DNA of 33,506 nucleotides from positions 1-33,506 of the forward strand of contig JBLFWJ010000011.1 in NCBI GenBank assembly GCA_047611425.1. Reading direction: 5' to 3'. The stretch's first letter is position 1, and the number at the start of each line of letters is the position of its first letter. Under the pieces are notes generated by a model that ran no database searches, had not been told where the DNA came from, and saw only the letters and a list, made by a program, of their open reading frames with translations. Below, one piece after another: positions 24,457 through 31,648 of this stretch. The DNA is from JBLFWJ01 sp047611425. GTDB taxonomy: Bacteria > Bacteroidota > Bacteroidia > UBA10329. Made by a program: the position numbers and the translations under genes.

Positions 24457-24665
24457 GACAAATCGGTTGGCGGTTCAGCGCTAAAAATAGCAATTGGCAA
24501 GACAGTTATCTCTGTTAATTATCATCGATTTAACTGCGACATCTTCTATCTAGAGCTCTAAAAGGTTTCTTTTCTAGAAATGTGCTATGTCATATTGCTT
24601 CAATTTATTAGTGTAAGGTCAAATACTTTGTAAGCCAATTTCCTCCGTTGAAATTGCTTAGCGGG

Positions 24666-24673
24666 TATTTTTG
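24666..24673 (+). promoter_or_regulatory. -7 promoter box TATTTTTG for the serine hydrolase gene
   Basis: TATTTTTG matches TAnnTTTG and ends exactly four bases before ATG 24678; a TTG occurs at 24648-24650, fifteen bases upstream. It lies inside the region that a TTG-initiated reading from 24648 would translate, which supports the ATG as the real start. Confidence 0.5.
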
Positions 24674-24677
24674 GCCA

Positions 24678-25760
24678 ATGATTAGCCGCATTCTGACCTT
24701 ACTTTTTCTTCTTATTGCCAATCAATCCTTTGCACAGGATTTTACGAAAGAAGACTCACTTCTTCAATCGTTTTACAATGCAGGTGCTTTTCAAGGAGGA
24801 GGTGCTGGCTTTGCAACTGCTGGTGAAATTGTGTGGAGCAAGGCTGCCGGGATGTCGAATACCGAAACTGAGGCGCACTTCACAATCGAAACGCCAACCC
24901 GTATCGCATCCATAGCAAAACCGATGACAGCCATTGCAATCATGCAATTGGTAGAAGCGGGTAAGCTGGATCTTGACAAACCAATTCAGACTTATCTACC
25001 AGATTACCCAGAGAAAAAGGAAGGAACACAAACCACACGTCAATACTTGAATCATACCTCCGGAACCGAACATTACAAGAATGGAAAGGAGGCCAATAAC
25101 ATGAAGAATCACGCTTCCTTAAAAGAGGCCACTGAGATTTTTAAAGACCGAAAGCTGGTTGGAAAACCCGGTGAAGTTTACAACTACACCAGTTACGGTT
25201 ATGTTGTTTTGGGTAGAATTATCGAGTCGGTTTCAGGTCTGAGTTATGGTGAGTACATGTACACGAATATTTGGAAACCTGCTGGCATGACAAATACCAA
25301 CATCGAACCCTACGGAGAAACTAGGCCAGATCGCACCGAATGTTATTCAAAAGGAAAGAAGGGATTCAAACTGGAAACCCGAACCGATGTCAGTGATCGA
25401 ATTCCCGGTGGAGGACTGTATTCCACGGTCACTGATGTATTGAAATTTGGAATGGCCGTACTTGAAAACAAACTCATCAGACCTGAAACGTTACGGCAAA
25501 TGCTGGATGCCAAATCATTAAAGAAGGAAGGCAACGCCTATGTTTTGGGCTGGTATCATTATGGAGAAAACCCTAAATACGGTGAGGTTTTCGGTCATTC
25601 CGGAGGACAAATTGGGTGTTCTGCTCAGCTCTTGATTCTGCCGGAAATTGAATCTGTGACGTTTGCCGCGTCCAACACCTCGGGAGCCGGACAAGCGGTG
25701 TTTCAGATGGTTTTTCAGCTGTTTGATTCTGCCGGAAAATCCTTTAAGGAGAAAAAGTGA
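24678..25760 (+). CDS. Exported serine hydrolase, beta-lactamase/S12 family
   Basis: A 360-residue secreted or periplasmic hydrolase of the class C beta-lactamase/D-aminopeptidase fold. Signal peptide 1-20 (MISRILTLLFLLIANQSFAQ). The active-site serine is S78 in S78IAK81, the second element is Y170TS172 in YNYTSYGYVVLG, and the KTG equivalent is H307SGG310. The HSGG variant is usual for esterase-like and DD-peptidase-like members and argues against a true antibiotic-hydrolysing enzyme. Typical LNHTSG and PAGMTNT segments are also present. It is a single gene with its own promoter. Substrate unknown; peptidoglycan fragments or D-amino-acid peptides are possible. Confidence 0.88.
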   Translation: MISRILTLLFLLIANQSFAQDFTKEDSLLQSFYNAGAFQGGGAGFATAGEIVWSKAAGMSNTETEAHFTIETPTRIASIAKPMTAIAIMQLVEAGKLDLDKPIQTYLPDYPEKKEGTQTTRQYLNHTSGTEHYKNGKEANNMKNHASLKEATEIFKDRKLVGKPGEVYNYTSYGYVVLGRIIESVSGLSYGEYMYTNIWKPAGMTNTNIEPYGETRPDRTECYSKGKKGFKLETRTDVSDRIPGGGLYSTVTDVLKFGMAVLENKLIRPETLRQMLDAKSLKKEGNAYVLGWYHYGENPKYGEVFGHSGGQIGCSAQLLILPEIESVTFAASNTSGAGQAVFQMVFQLFDSAGKSFKEKK

Positions 25761-25823
25761 AACTGGATTTCAATCTGGAATATTCATTTAGCGTCAGCCA
25801 ATTAAACCTTCCAAGCGTTTAGG

Positions 25824-26633
25824 CTAATATTTTTTAACCGTGTAGAGTACACTACCAGAATCAATGCCATGCTTAGCAAATACGTCAGATCCAAAATCAC
25901 TTTCGGTTAGAAGGTTCACTTCAAACCCACCGCTACTTAGTACATCAATAAAGCCTTGCTTTGAGAACATTCGAACATGATCATCTTGACCATAATGTTT
26001 CCAACGCTCTGATTCGGTGGTGTGGGCTGGGTCTTCGGTAGTTTCACTAATCGTTGTCATGATAGGCACCATTATAATAGCCGTATGACCCGGTTTTAGT
26101 ACTCGATGTAATTCTTGAGCGGCCTTTGTTGGGTTAGAAACGTGCTCCAAAACGTGCGAACAAATGAGGAAGTCGAACTGACCTTCTTTGTAAAGGGTCA
26201 TATTCTCAATGTTGACTCCATTGTCGTCCACATCATGCTTCATTAGGTCGGTAGTTCTATAGTTTACCTCACCTAAACTTCGAAAAAACTTCTCATTGGC
26301 TTGAGAAGGCGCAAAATCCAAAATTGATCTCTCACCTGATTCCCACTTCTCTAAACAGTGCTTTTTAAAGTACAATGCATACAGCCGATCGCGATCTGAT
26401 GCCCCGCATTCTGGGCAACTATATGCAGCCAAGTTCAATGTTTCAAAATCACCGAACTCGTACAGGAACTCGAACTTCTTAGACTCTTCGATATAATACT
26501 CTGGCAGCGGTTGAAAGAATTTCACATCATTGCTGCAGGATGAACAGTGAAAAGACCCACCCAAATGAGATTCAACCTGCTCTTGTGTGCCGCCCATAAG
26601 GGACTTTAACTTGTTTTTAATTCTAGAGATCAT
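25824..26633 (-). CDS. Class I SAM-dependent methyltransferase with N-terminal zinc ribbon
   Basis: A 269-residue cytoplasmic methyltransferase. The N-terminal third has two CxxC pairs (C30SSC33 and C73PEC76) likely to bind one zinc. The SAM domain follows: ILDFAPSQANEKFF (104-117) as motif I, with a serine/alanine-rich loop, then FDFLICSHVLEHVSNPTKAAQELHRVLKPG, split as FDFLICSHVLEHV and LHRVLKPG, and DDHVRMFS. This zinc-ribbon plus SAM arrangement occurs in methyltransferases encoded near polysaccharide genes, where sugars or lipids are methylated, but the substrate here is unknown. Start set at ATG 26633; a TTG three codons earlier is less likely. Confidence 0.82.
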   Translation of the reverse strand: MISRIKNKLKSLMGGTQEQVESHLGGSFHCSSCSNDVKFFQPLPEYYIEESKKFEFLYEFGDFETLNLAAYSCPECGASDRDRLYALYFKKHCLEKWESGERSILDFAPSQANEKFFRSLGEVNYRTTDLMKHDVDDNGVNIENMTLYKEGQFDFLICSHVLEHVSNPTKAAQELHRVLKPGHTAIIMVPIMTTISETTEDPAHTTESERWKHYGQDDHVRMFSKQGFIDVLSSGGFEVNLLTESDFGSDVFAKHGIDSGSVLYTVKKY

Positions 26634-26685
26634 GAAAAACAACTTGGTTGGACGGTCCGAAATTCGGATACCTGTGCGCTTCGAT

Positions 26686-26693
26686 CAAAAGTA
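26686..26693 (-). promoter_or_regulatory. -7 promoter box TACTTTTG for the methyltransferase gene
   Basis: Minus-strand TACTTTTG matches TAnnTTTG and would give a leader of roughly 50 bases. The leader contains a small hairpin (CCGAA A TTCGG, 26657-26667). No clear -33 TTG. Confidence 0.4.
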
Positions 26694-26733
26694 CTTTTTT
26701 GGTAAGAACGAAAAAATCGCCTCCAGTTTCAAT

Positions 26734-27981
26734 TCAATAGCTTGTTGAGCGGATACCATTTGTTTTAGGCGAGCCGCCTTCCAAGTAGTCTAGCTGTTCC
26801 CCAACCTGTGATCCCCTTAAAAATCTTGCAACTCTAGATGGATTTCCATTTGGCCAAAACGCTTTGTAGGTTCCATGTTTCAGTCCATCATAATAATCGC
26901 AAACAATAGAAGTGTCGCCAGTTTCATACGTCCAAAATCGCTTTTCATATCCATTCGGAAGTTTCTGGATGTGCTGTAAAATCTCATTTGCTACAGTTCG
27001 ATGACCCGAGGAATTTAGATGCGGATCCCAAATGAATCTGTTCGAATTATCCAGCTTACCAGTAAGATCGAGGTAAGAAACTCGGTCATGCAAAGCGCTA
27101 GCAAATTGCCCATCCAACGTAGCCTTGATTAGGGAAATGAAACCGTTATTGACATTTTCCGCTTCGACATTGAAAACAATGATCATGGCATCATCTGGAA
27201 TCTTGTCGCTGTCTCTTAAGATTGATAGAAACGCTTCAGCCGTTCCGATTTTGGGTGTTGCCGATTCTTTCTTTCGTGTTTCGAATTGATCATCAACCTT
27301 CGAATAGCGCTTCATTGATTTTGAAACGGTAAATAGGTGTTTAAATGGATAGTATTTCTTGCGTTCTTTTTTTTCAGAAACAAGTCGATGCCATGTTTCT
27401 GGCGGAGATAGTTGCAATGAGTTTCCGTTTTCGATATAGTTGATATTCTCAATTAAATCATTCGGGCAATATTGAATGATCAGCACTTTTAAACTGTCCG
27501 TATTGATTCTATTTAGCATTCCAAATTCCCTAGCCGTTCCGTACGAGGAAATTCCAGAATTCAAGACTGAGATTCCCAGTTCCCGTTTCAAAATTTGAGG
27601 ATAAGTTGAGTCTTGATCCACACCCCAACCCATTGTGTAGGAATCTCCCAGCACGATTATTTCAGGAGCAACCAGAGATTGTTCATCATCTCTTAAACCA
27701 GCACTATTGATCAAGAATTGATTGTCGAACTCACGGTTGGAAAACCGCCCGATTCCAGGCTTCAGTGTATAGAATAGAGCAGAATCGTATTTGGCTAGCG
27801 TTGGCTCATATTGAATTATTGATTGGTCAAATTCCCGGTAGTATTGGCGTAGTGGGGCGTAAAGTGCATCTGGGCATGATTCGGGATTGTTCAACACGTA
27901 AACCAAGCCCAATTCCAAAGCCCCAAGAATTGTTGTAACGGAAACGAATAGAAATAGAATGAACCCTGCGAAACGCTTCAT
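26734..27981 (-). CDS. Membrane-anchored SGNH/GDSL hydrolase with C-terminal MORN-like repeats
   Basis: A 415-residue protein. Residues 5-30 are a hydrophobic signal anchor (FAGFILFLFVSVTTILGALE), placing the rest outside the inner membrane. The SGNH fold is recognised by block I IIVLGDSYTMGWG (nucleophile S114), block III CPND (N174) and block V DPHLNSSGH (D319, H321). These enzymes hydrolyse or transfer acyl/acetyl esters, often on polysaccharides. After about residue 355 come short YYDGLKHGTYKAFWPNGNPS-type repeats of the MORN/YwqK kind, an uncommon addition. Start chosen at ATG 27981 because it opens the membrane segment; an upstream TTG adds 12 residues. It lies 100 bases before the methyltransferase gene on the same strand, so glycan decoration is a plausible shared theme. 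Confidence 0.78.
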   Translation of the reverse strand: MKRFAGFILFLFVSVTTILGALELGLVYVLNNPESCPDALYAPLRQYYREFDQSIIQYEPTLAKYDSALFYTLKPGIGRFSNREFDNQFLINSAGLRDDEQSLVAPEIIVLGDSYTMGWGVDQDSTYPQILKRELGISVLNSGISSYGTAREFGMLNRINTDSLKVLIIQYCPNDLIENINYIENGNSLQLSPPETWHRLVSEKKERKKYYPFKHLFTVSKSMKRYSKVDDQFETRKKESATPKIGTAEAFLSILRDSDKIPDDAMIIVFNVEAENVNNGFISLIKATLDGQFASALHDRVSYLDLTGKLDNSNRFIWDPHLNSSGHRTVANEILQHIQKLPNGYEKRFWTYETGDTSIVCDYYDGLKHGTYKAFWPNGNPSRVARFLRGSQVGEQLDYLEGGSPKTNGIRSTSY

Positions 27982-28091
27982 TAATTCTGATGCGAAAAAG
28001 GTTTGAGAGACGTACAATTGTACTCGAATGGCATCATTGGCAACCGCAACATAATTGAATTGGGGTGGTTAGATTCGCAAACTAAGGAATC

Positions 28092-28793
28092 ATGGATTTA
28101 AAAGACGCAAGAATATTGATTAGCGGAGGCTCGAGCGGCCTGGGTAAGGAAATGGCCAAAGTGCTGAGTGAGGCTGGAGCAAATGTTTTAATCACAGGAC
28201 GCGATGAGGAAAAGGTTGAGGCGGTAGCTCAAGAACTTGGTGTTTCGGGAATTAGCGCTGATGCAAGTTCTGAAGCCGATATTCTACGAACGTTTGAGGC
28301 CGTTAAGTCCGAGTTGGGTGGCCTAGATGTTTTGATCAACAATGCTGGCTTTGGTGAGTTTGCCTTGATTGAAGACCTCACCTTGAAAGCCTTTCAAAGT
28401 GTGTTTGGAACCAACGTTTTCGGGGCCGCGTTAATGGGCCGAGAAGCGGCTAAAATTTTCAAGGCGCAAAATCACGGAAACATCATCAATATCAGTAGTA
28501 CGGCTGGAAGAAAAGGGTTTGCTCACGGCAGCGTTTATGCTTCCAGCAAATTTGCGTTAAGCGGTTTGACCGAATGTTGGAGAGATGAATTAAGGAAGCA
28601 CAACGTGCGAGTGATGCAAGTAAACCCAAGTGCCGTTCCAACCGCGTTTAATGTCGAGGACCGTTCCGAAAAGGAATTGGAAGACAACAAGCTTACGCCA
28701 ACCGAAATAGCACATGCCATCAAAAGCATGCTGGAAATGGACAGCCGAGGATTCATTCCGGAATTGGCTGTTTGGGCTACTAATCCCTTTTAA
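28092..28793 (+). CDS. Short-chain dehydrogenase/reductase
   Basis: A 233-residue classical SDR. Cofactor motif ISGGSSGLGKEMAKVL (TGxxxGxG variant, 9-24) with R36 after the second strand suggesting NADPH; structural NNAG in VLINNAGFGEF; catalytic S-Y-K as NISSTAGRKGF, Y-ASSK in VYASSKFALSG. It resembles 3-oxoacyl-ACP reductases (FabG-like), though many such proteins act on other ketones. TAGATTCG at 28070-28077 is a one-mismatch -7 box. It heads a cluster with DUF1801 and two pseudouridine synthases; nine bases separate it from the next gene. Confidence 0.88.
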   Translation: MDLKDARILISGGSSGLGKEMAKVLSEAGANVLITGRDEEKVEAVAQELGVSGISADASSEADILRTFEAVKSELGGLDVLINNAGFGEFALIEDLTLKAFQSVFGTNVFGAALMGREAAKIFKAQNHGNIINISSTAGRKGFAHGSVYASSKFALSGLTECWRDELRKHNVRVMQVNPSAVPTAFNVEDRSEKELEDNKLTPTEIAHAIKSMLEMDSRGFIPELAVWATNPF

Positions 28794-28801
28794 GTTTTAC
28801 C

Positions 28802-29206
28802 ATGGGTAAGATGCAGGAAGTGAACTTCCATGATGTGGAAGAGTTTCTTGAATATCTACCCAAAAACGAACGGGATATTGTTGACCGTTTGCGCAGTTTG
28901 GTGCTGGAATGTCTTCCGAACTGTAAAGAGAAACTGGCTTATAATGTTCCGTTCTATTATCGGAACAAACGCATTTGCTACATCTGGCCACCCTCGGTTA
29001 TATGGGGCAATTCTAACATGGAGGGAGTTGAATTCGGATTCTGCTATGGGCATTTGCTAAATGACGAATTGGGCTTTTTGGAGAAAGGCTCCCGAAAGCA
29101 GATTTTCTTCAAAAAGATCATGACCTTGTCGGATATTGATGAGGACATAATGAAAGCCTATTTGTTCATGGCATCCGATGCTGATGATAGCATGAAGAAA
29201 TCCTAA
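28802..29206 (+). CDS. DUF1801 domain protein
   Basis: A 134-residue soluble protein of the DUF1801 (YdhG-like) family. Typical features: YLPKNERDIVDRLRSLVLECLP near the N-terminus, given as YLPKNERDIVDRLRSLV, then KEKLAYNVPFYYRNKRICYI (a two-strand YNVPFYY core) and FGFCYGHLL. Function of the family is not established; some members are suggested to bind iron or small molecules. It sits tightly between the SDR and RluA-family genes (nine and five base gaps), so it is co-expressed with them. Confidence 0.8.
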   Translation: MGKMQEVNFHDVEEFLEYLPKNERDIVDRLRSLVLECLPNCKEKLAYNVPFYYRNKRICYIWPPSVIWGNSNMEGVEFGFCYGHLLNDELGFLEKGSRKQIFFKKIMTLSDIDEDIMKAYLFMASDADDSMKKS

Positions 29207-29211
29207 TAGAC

Positions 29212-30078
29212 ATGAAACAACTCGAATCATTCACAGTGCCACCTCTGAAAGAAACCGTTCGGTTATCGGATTTGTCGTGGGATTCGTTCAGTTTTATCCA
29301 AAGCAGAAAAGCTTGGAAGAAGGCGATTAAAAAGGGACTCGTAAAGGTTAACGGTGATCAAGGTTTTACCGGGAGTTACATTTCGGGAGGTGAACAGATT
29401 GAAATTTTTCAAGATGATGCTGAGCAAGTAAATCCGGAAATTGACCTTCAGCTCGAAGTTCTTTTTGAGGATGATTACTTGGCTGTAGTCAACAAACCCG
29501 CTGGAATTGAAGTAAGCGGCAATAAGAAATGGACGCTGCAAAATGCGCTTTCGGGTAATTTGAAATCGAGCGGTCAGGTAGATTGGTTGCCTTACTTGGA
29601 GCCGATACATAGATTGGATTATCCAACTTCAGGTGCACTTTTAATTGGTAAAACGGCATCGGCAACCACGGCTTTGAATCGAATGTTTGAGTCGAGGGAA
29701 ATCAAGAAAACCTACGTGGCGGTTACGATTGGCGAAATGCCAAAAAGCGGAGAGGTAGAATCTGAGGTTGATGACAAACCGTCTCGCAGTCATTATCAAG
29801 TTTTGAATTCTCTTGAATCCGAACGTTTTGGTTTTCTCAACCTAGTGGAGCTGAATCCAGAAACTGGCCGAAGACACCAGCTTCGCAAACACATGCTAGA
29901 ATTGAGCAATCCGATTTTAGGAGATTGGGCGTATTTCAAAGAAGGTTTGATTCTAAAAGGAAAAGGCCTTTATCTGCATGCATCGGCTTTAGAATTTGAT
30001 CATCCGAATACCGGTGAGCTGATCAAGATTCAAGCACCTCTTCCGGGCAAATTCCAAAAGTTGTTTCCAGAGGATTGA
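29212..30078 (+). CDS. RluA-family pseudouridine synthase
   Basis: A 288-residue RNA-modifying enzyme that isomerises uridine in rRNA or tRNA. Residues 15-70 have an S4-like RNA-binding segment (SFIQSRKAWKKAIKKGLVKVNG, split as SRKAWKKAIKKGLVKVNG). The catalytic motif is IHRLDYPTSG with D136. VVNKPAGIEVSG (92-103) and LNPETGRRHQLRKHM further define the RluA family. It ends three bases before an RsuA-type synthase. Target site cannot be inferred. Confidence 0.9.
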   Translation: MKQLESFTVPPLKETVRLSDLSWDSFSFIQSRKAWKKAIKKGLVKVNGDQGFTGSYISGGEQIEIFQDDAEQVNPEIDLQLEVLFEDDYLAVVNKPAGIEVSGNKKWTLQNALSGNLKSSGQVDWLPYLEPIHRLDYPTSGALLIGKTASATTALNRMFESREIKKTYVAVTIGEMPKSGEVESEVDDKPSRSHYQVLNSLESERFGFLNLVELNPETGRRHQLRKHMLELSNPILGDWAYFKEGLILKGKGLYLHASALEFDHPNTGELIKIQAPLPGKFQKLFPED

Positions 30079-30081
30079 GCT

Positions 30082-30660
30082 TTGGACGGACATCGACATT
30101 TTATTGTTTTCAAACCGTACGGCATGTTGTCCATGTTTGTGAACAACCAAAAAAAGCGGAGAAACAAACGCTTGCTTGGTGAACTGTCTGATTTTCCGGA
30201 AGGAACTATGGCCATTGGCCGTTTGGACGAGCATTCAGAAGGACTTCTTTTCCTGACAACGGATGGAATGACGAGCGAAGAAGTGCGCAGCAAAAAGGTA
30301 GAGAAGGAGTATTACGTTCAAGTTGATGGAGCGATAACTGAAAGCGCTGTTGAGGCTTTGGGTTCTGGCGTTACGATCAACGTTAAGGGTGAAGACTACC
30401 AAACGTTGAAGTGTCCGGTTTCTAAGATTGATCATCCAGCATTACCCGAAAGGGCGAAAAAAATTCGAGACGAGCGACATGGCCCAACGAGCTGGGTCAG
30501 CATAACACTTTCAGAAGGGAAATTCCGTCAGGTGAGAAAAATGACGGCCGCAGTTGGATTTCCAACTTTGAGGTTGATTCGCGTTAGAATCGGGTCGATT
30601 CAGCTAGGCGAAATGAAACCAGAAGAAGTGGTGGAGGTCGACCGATTTAATTTTAGCTGA
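30082..30660 (+). CDS. RsuA/RluE-family pseudouridine synthase
   Basis: A 192-residue pseudouridine synthase of the RsuA/RluB/RluE branch, probably acting on 23S rRNA like RluE (U2457 in E. coli). The catalytic aspartate is D49 in AIGRLDEHSEGLLFLTTDG. FIVFKPYGMLSMF opens the domain, and EGKFRQVRKMTAAVGFPTLRLIRV is the conserved C-terminal block, given as EGKFRQVRKM and TLRLIRV. It has no N-terminal S4 domain, as in RluE. The start is a TTG at 30082, three bases after the previous stop: the family N-terminus begins five residues later and no ATG is available. Confidence 0.87.
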   Translation: MDGHRHFIVFKPYGMLSMFVNNQKKRRNKRLLGELSDFPEGTMAIGRLDEHSEGLLFLTTDGMTSEEVRSKKVEKEYYVQVDGAITESAVEALGSGVTINVKGEDYQTLKCPVSKIDHPALPERAKKIRDERHGPTSWVSITLSEGKFRQVRKMTAAVGFPTLRLIRVRIGSIQLGEMKPEEVVEVDRFNFS

Positions 30661-30706
30661 TTGTCAATTCCGCAACCAATTTGCGTGCTTCCTGTAATGA
30701 TTTGCC

Positions 30707-31542
30707 ATGTGTAAAAAAAACCGCCTTCTTCTGCCTCATGCTTGGTGCTTGTTTCTGAACAAATTTTAGCTCAGAATTACGAATCTGTTGCTCCAGGTCG
30801 ATTAAGTTTATTCCACAACGGTTGTGACATCCGAGGAATCGAGATTGAAAACCAGTCCATTGGAGGCAATGGAGAGGTTATTCGGGAAAACCATTCTACT
30901 GTAGAGTTCGATACTCAAGGTACAATTGACACACTCTCGGTTATTGGAGAATTGAATGAGCCATGGTTTGCAGACCGGCCATACGAACTAATCGACCAAG
31001 GGTCGGATTATCGTGTTTCAATTAGAAGTTTAAGCCAAGAAGGAAGGCCTGTTTTGTCCGTAATGGAGAACTTAGCCAACACTGGAGGTGATACTTTTAA
31101 GTTTGATGGAGTGTGGGAGAAGTCTGCATACCTTGAAGGAGTTGGCCGTATATACGAATATCACAAAACGAGTACGGAGGCTGGTCCAACTTTGAATACC
31201 GAAAACGACATTTGGCGATTGGTCTACTACGAGATTGATGGTGAAATTTGGGACTACCAGAATTACGCATTTCATCATGGATGCATCGATCAATTTTTGC
31301 CGGTAATGGTGGGGATTGCTCAGCAGGAAGACAGGAAGTTTAAGGTGTATCTAAACCCGGCAAGCGGCCAGTTTAACTTGAGAGGAGTTAAAGACAAGTC
31401 GATTCAGATATTCAATCTTACGGGTAGTTTGATTGAGTCAAACAACCTACATACCGATGTTATTCGCGCGGAGCTAGATGCTGGGATTTACTAAGTCAGC
31501 GATGGTTCGGAAACTCGAAAATTGGTTGTTCTGAGTGAATAA
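30707..31542 (+). pseudogene. T9SS cargo protein, broken at both ends
   Basis: The body (about 30763-31491) encodes a 240-residue secreted-type protein I do not recognise, ending in a type IX secretion sorting domain: VYLNPASGQFNLRG, IQIFNLTGSLIES and LDAGIY. An in-frame TAA at 31492-31494 interrupts it just where AGIYLV is expected (TTA to TAA); the same frame then continues with VSDGSETRKLVVLSE to a natural TAA at 31540-31542. The usual YPNP has become YLNP. At the 5' end no ATG opens the frame: a signal-peptide-like KKTAFFCLMLGACF lies in another frame (30714-30755) beside an A8 run and is joined by a shift to the EQILAQNYES of the body. Two or three lesions point to a decaying gene. Confidence 0.72.
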
Positions 31543-31593
31543 TTAATCACCTTAACATCCTTTAGTAAACCCGTGATAACACAGCAAGCGACA

Positions 31594-31625
31594 TTGCGTT
31601 CAATCAAAAATCTCTGCGAACTTTG
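31594..31625 (+). promoter_or_regulatory. Probable promoter of the flippase gene
   Basis: TTG at 31594-31596 and GAACTTTG at 31618-31625 (one mismatch to TAnnTTTG) are 21 bases apart, giving a leader of about 20 bases before the TTG start codon at 31649. Confidence 0.4.
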
Positions 31626-31648
31626 CAGACGACCCAGCACGCAACCAT

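Noticed and set aside
24678..25760. Antibiotic-hydrolysing beta-lactamase
   Set aside because: The third active-site element is HSGG rather than KTG, as in esterase/peptidase-like members.
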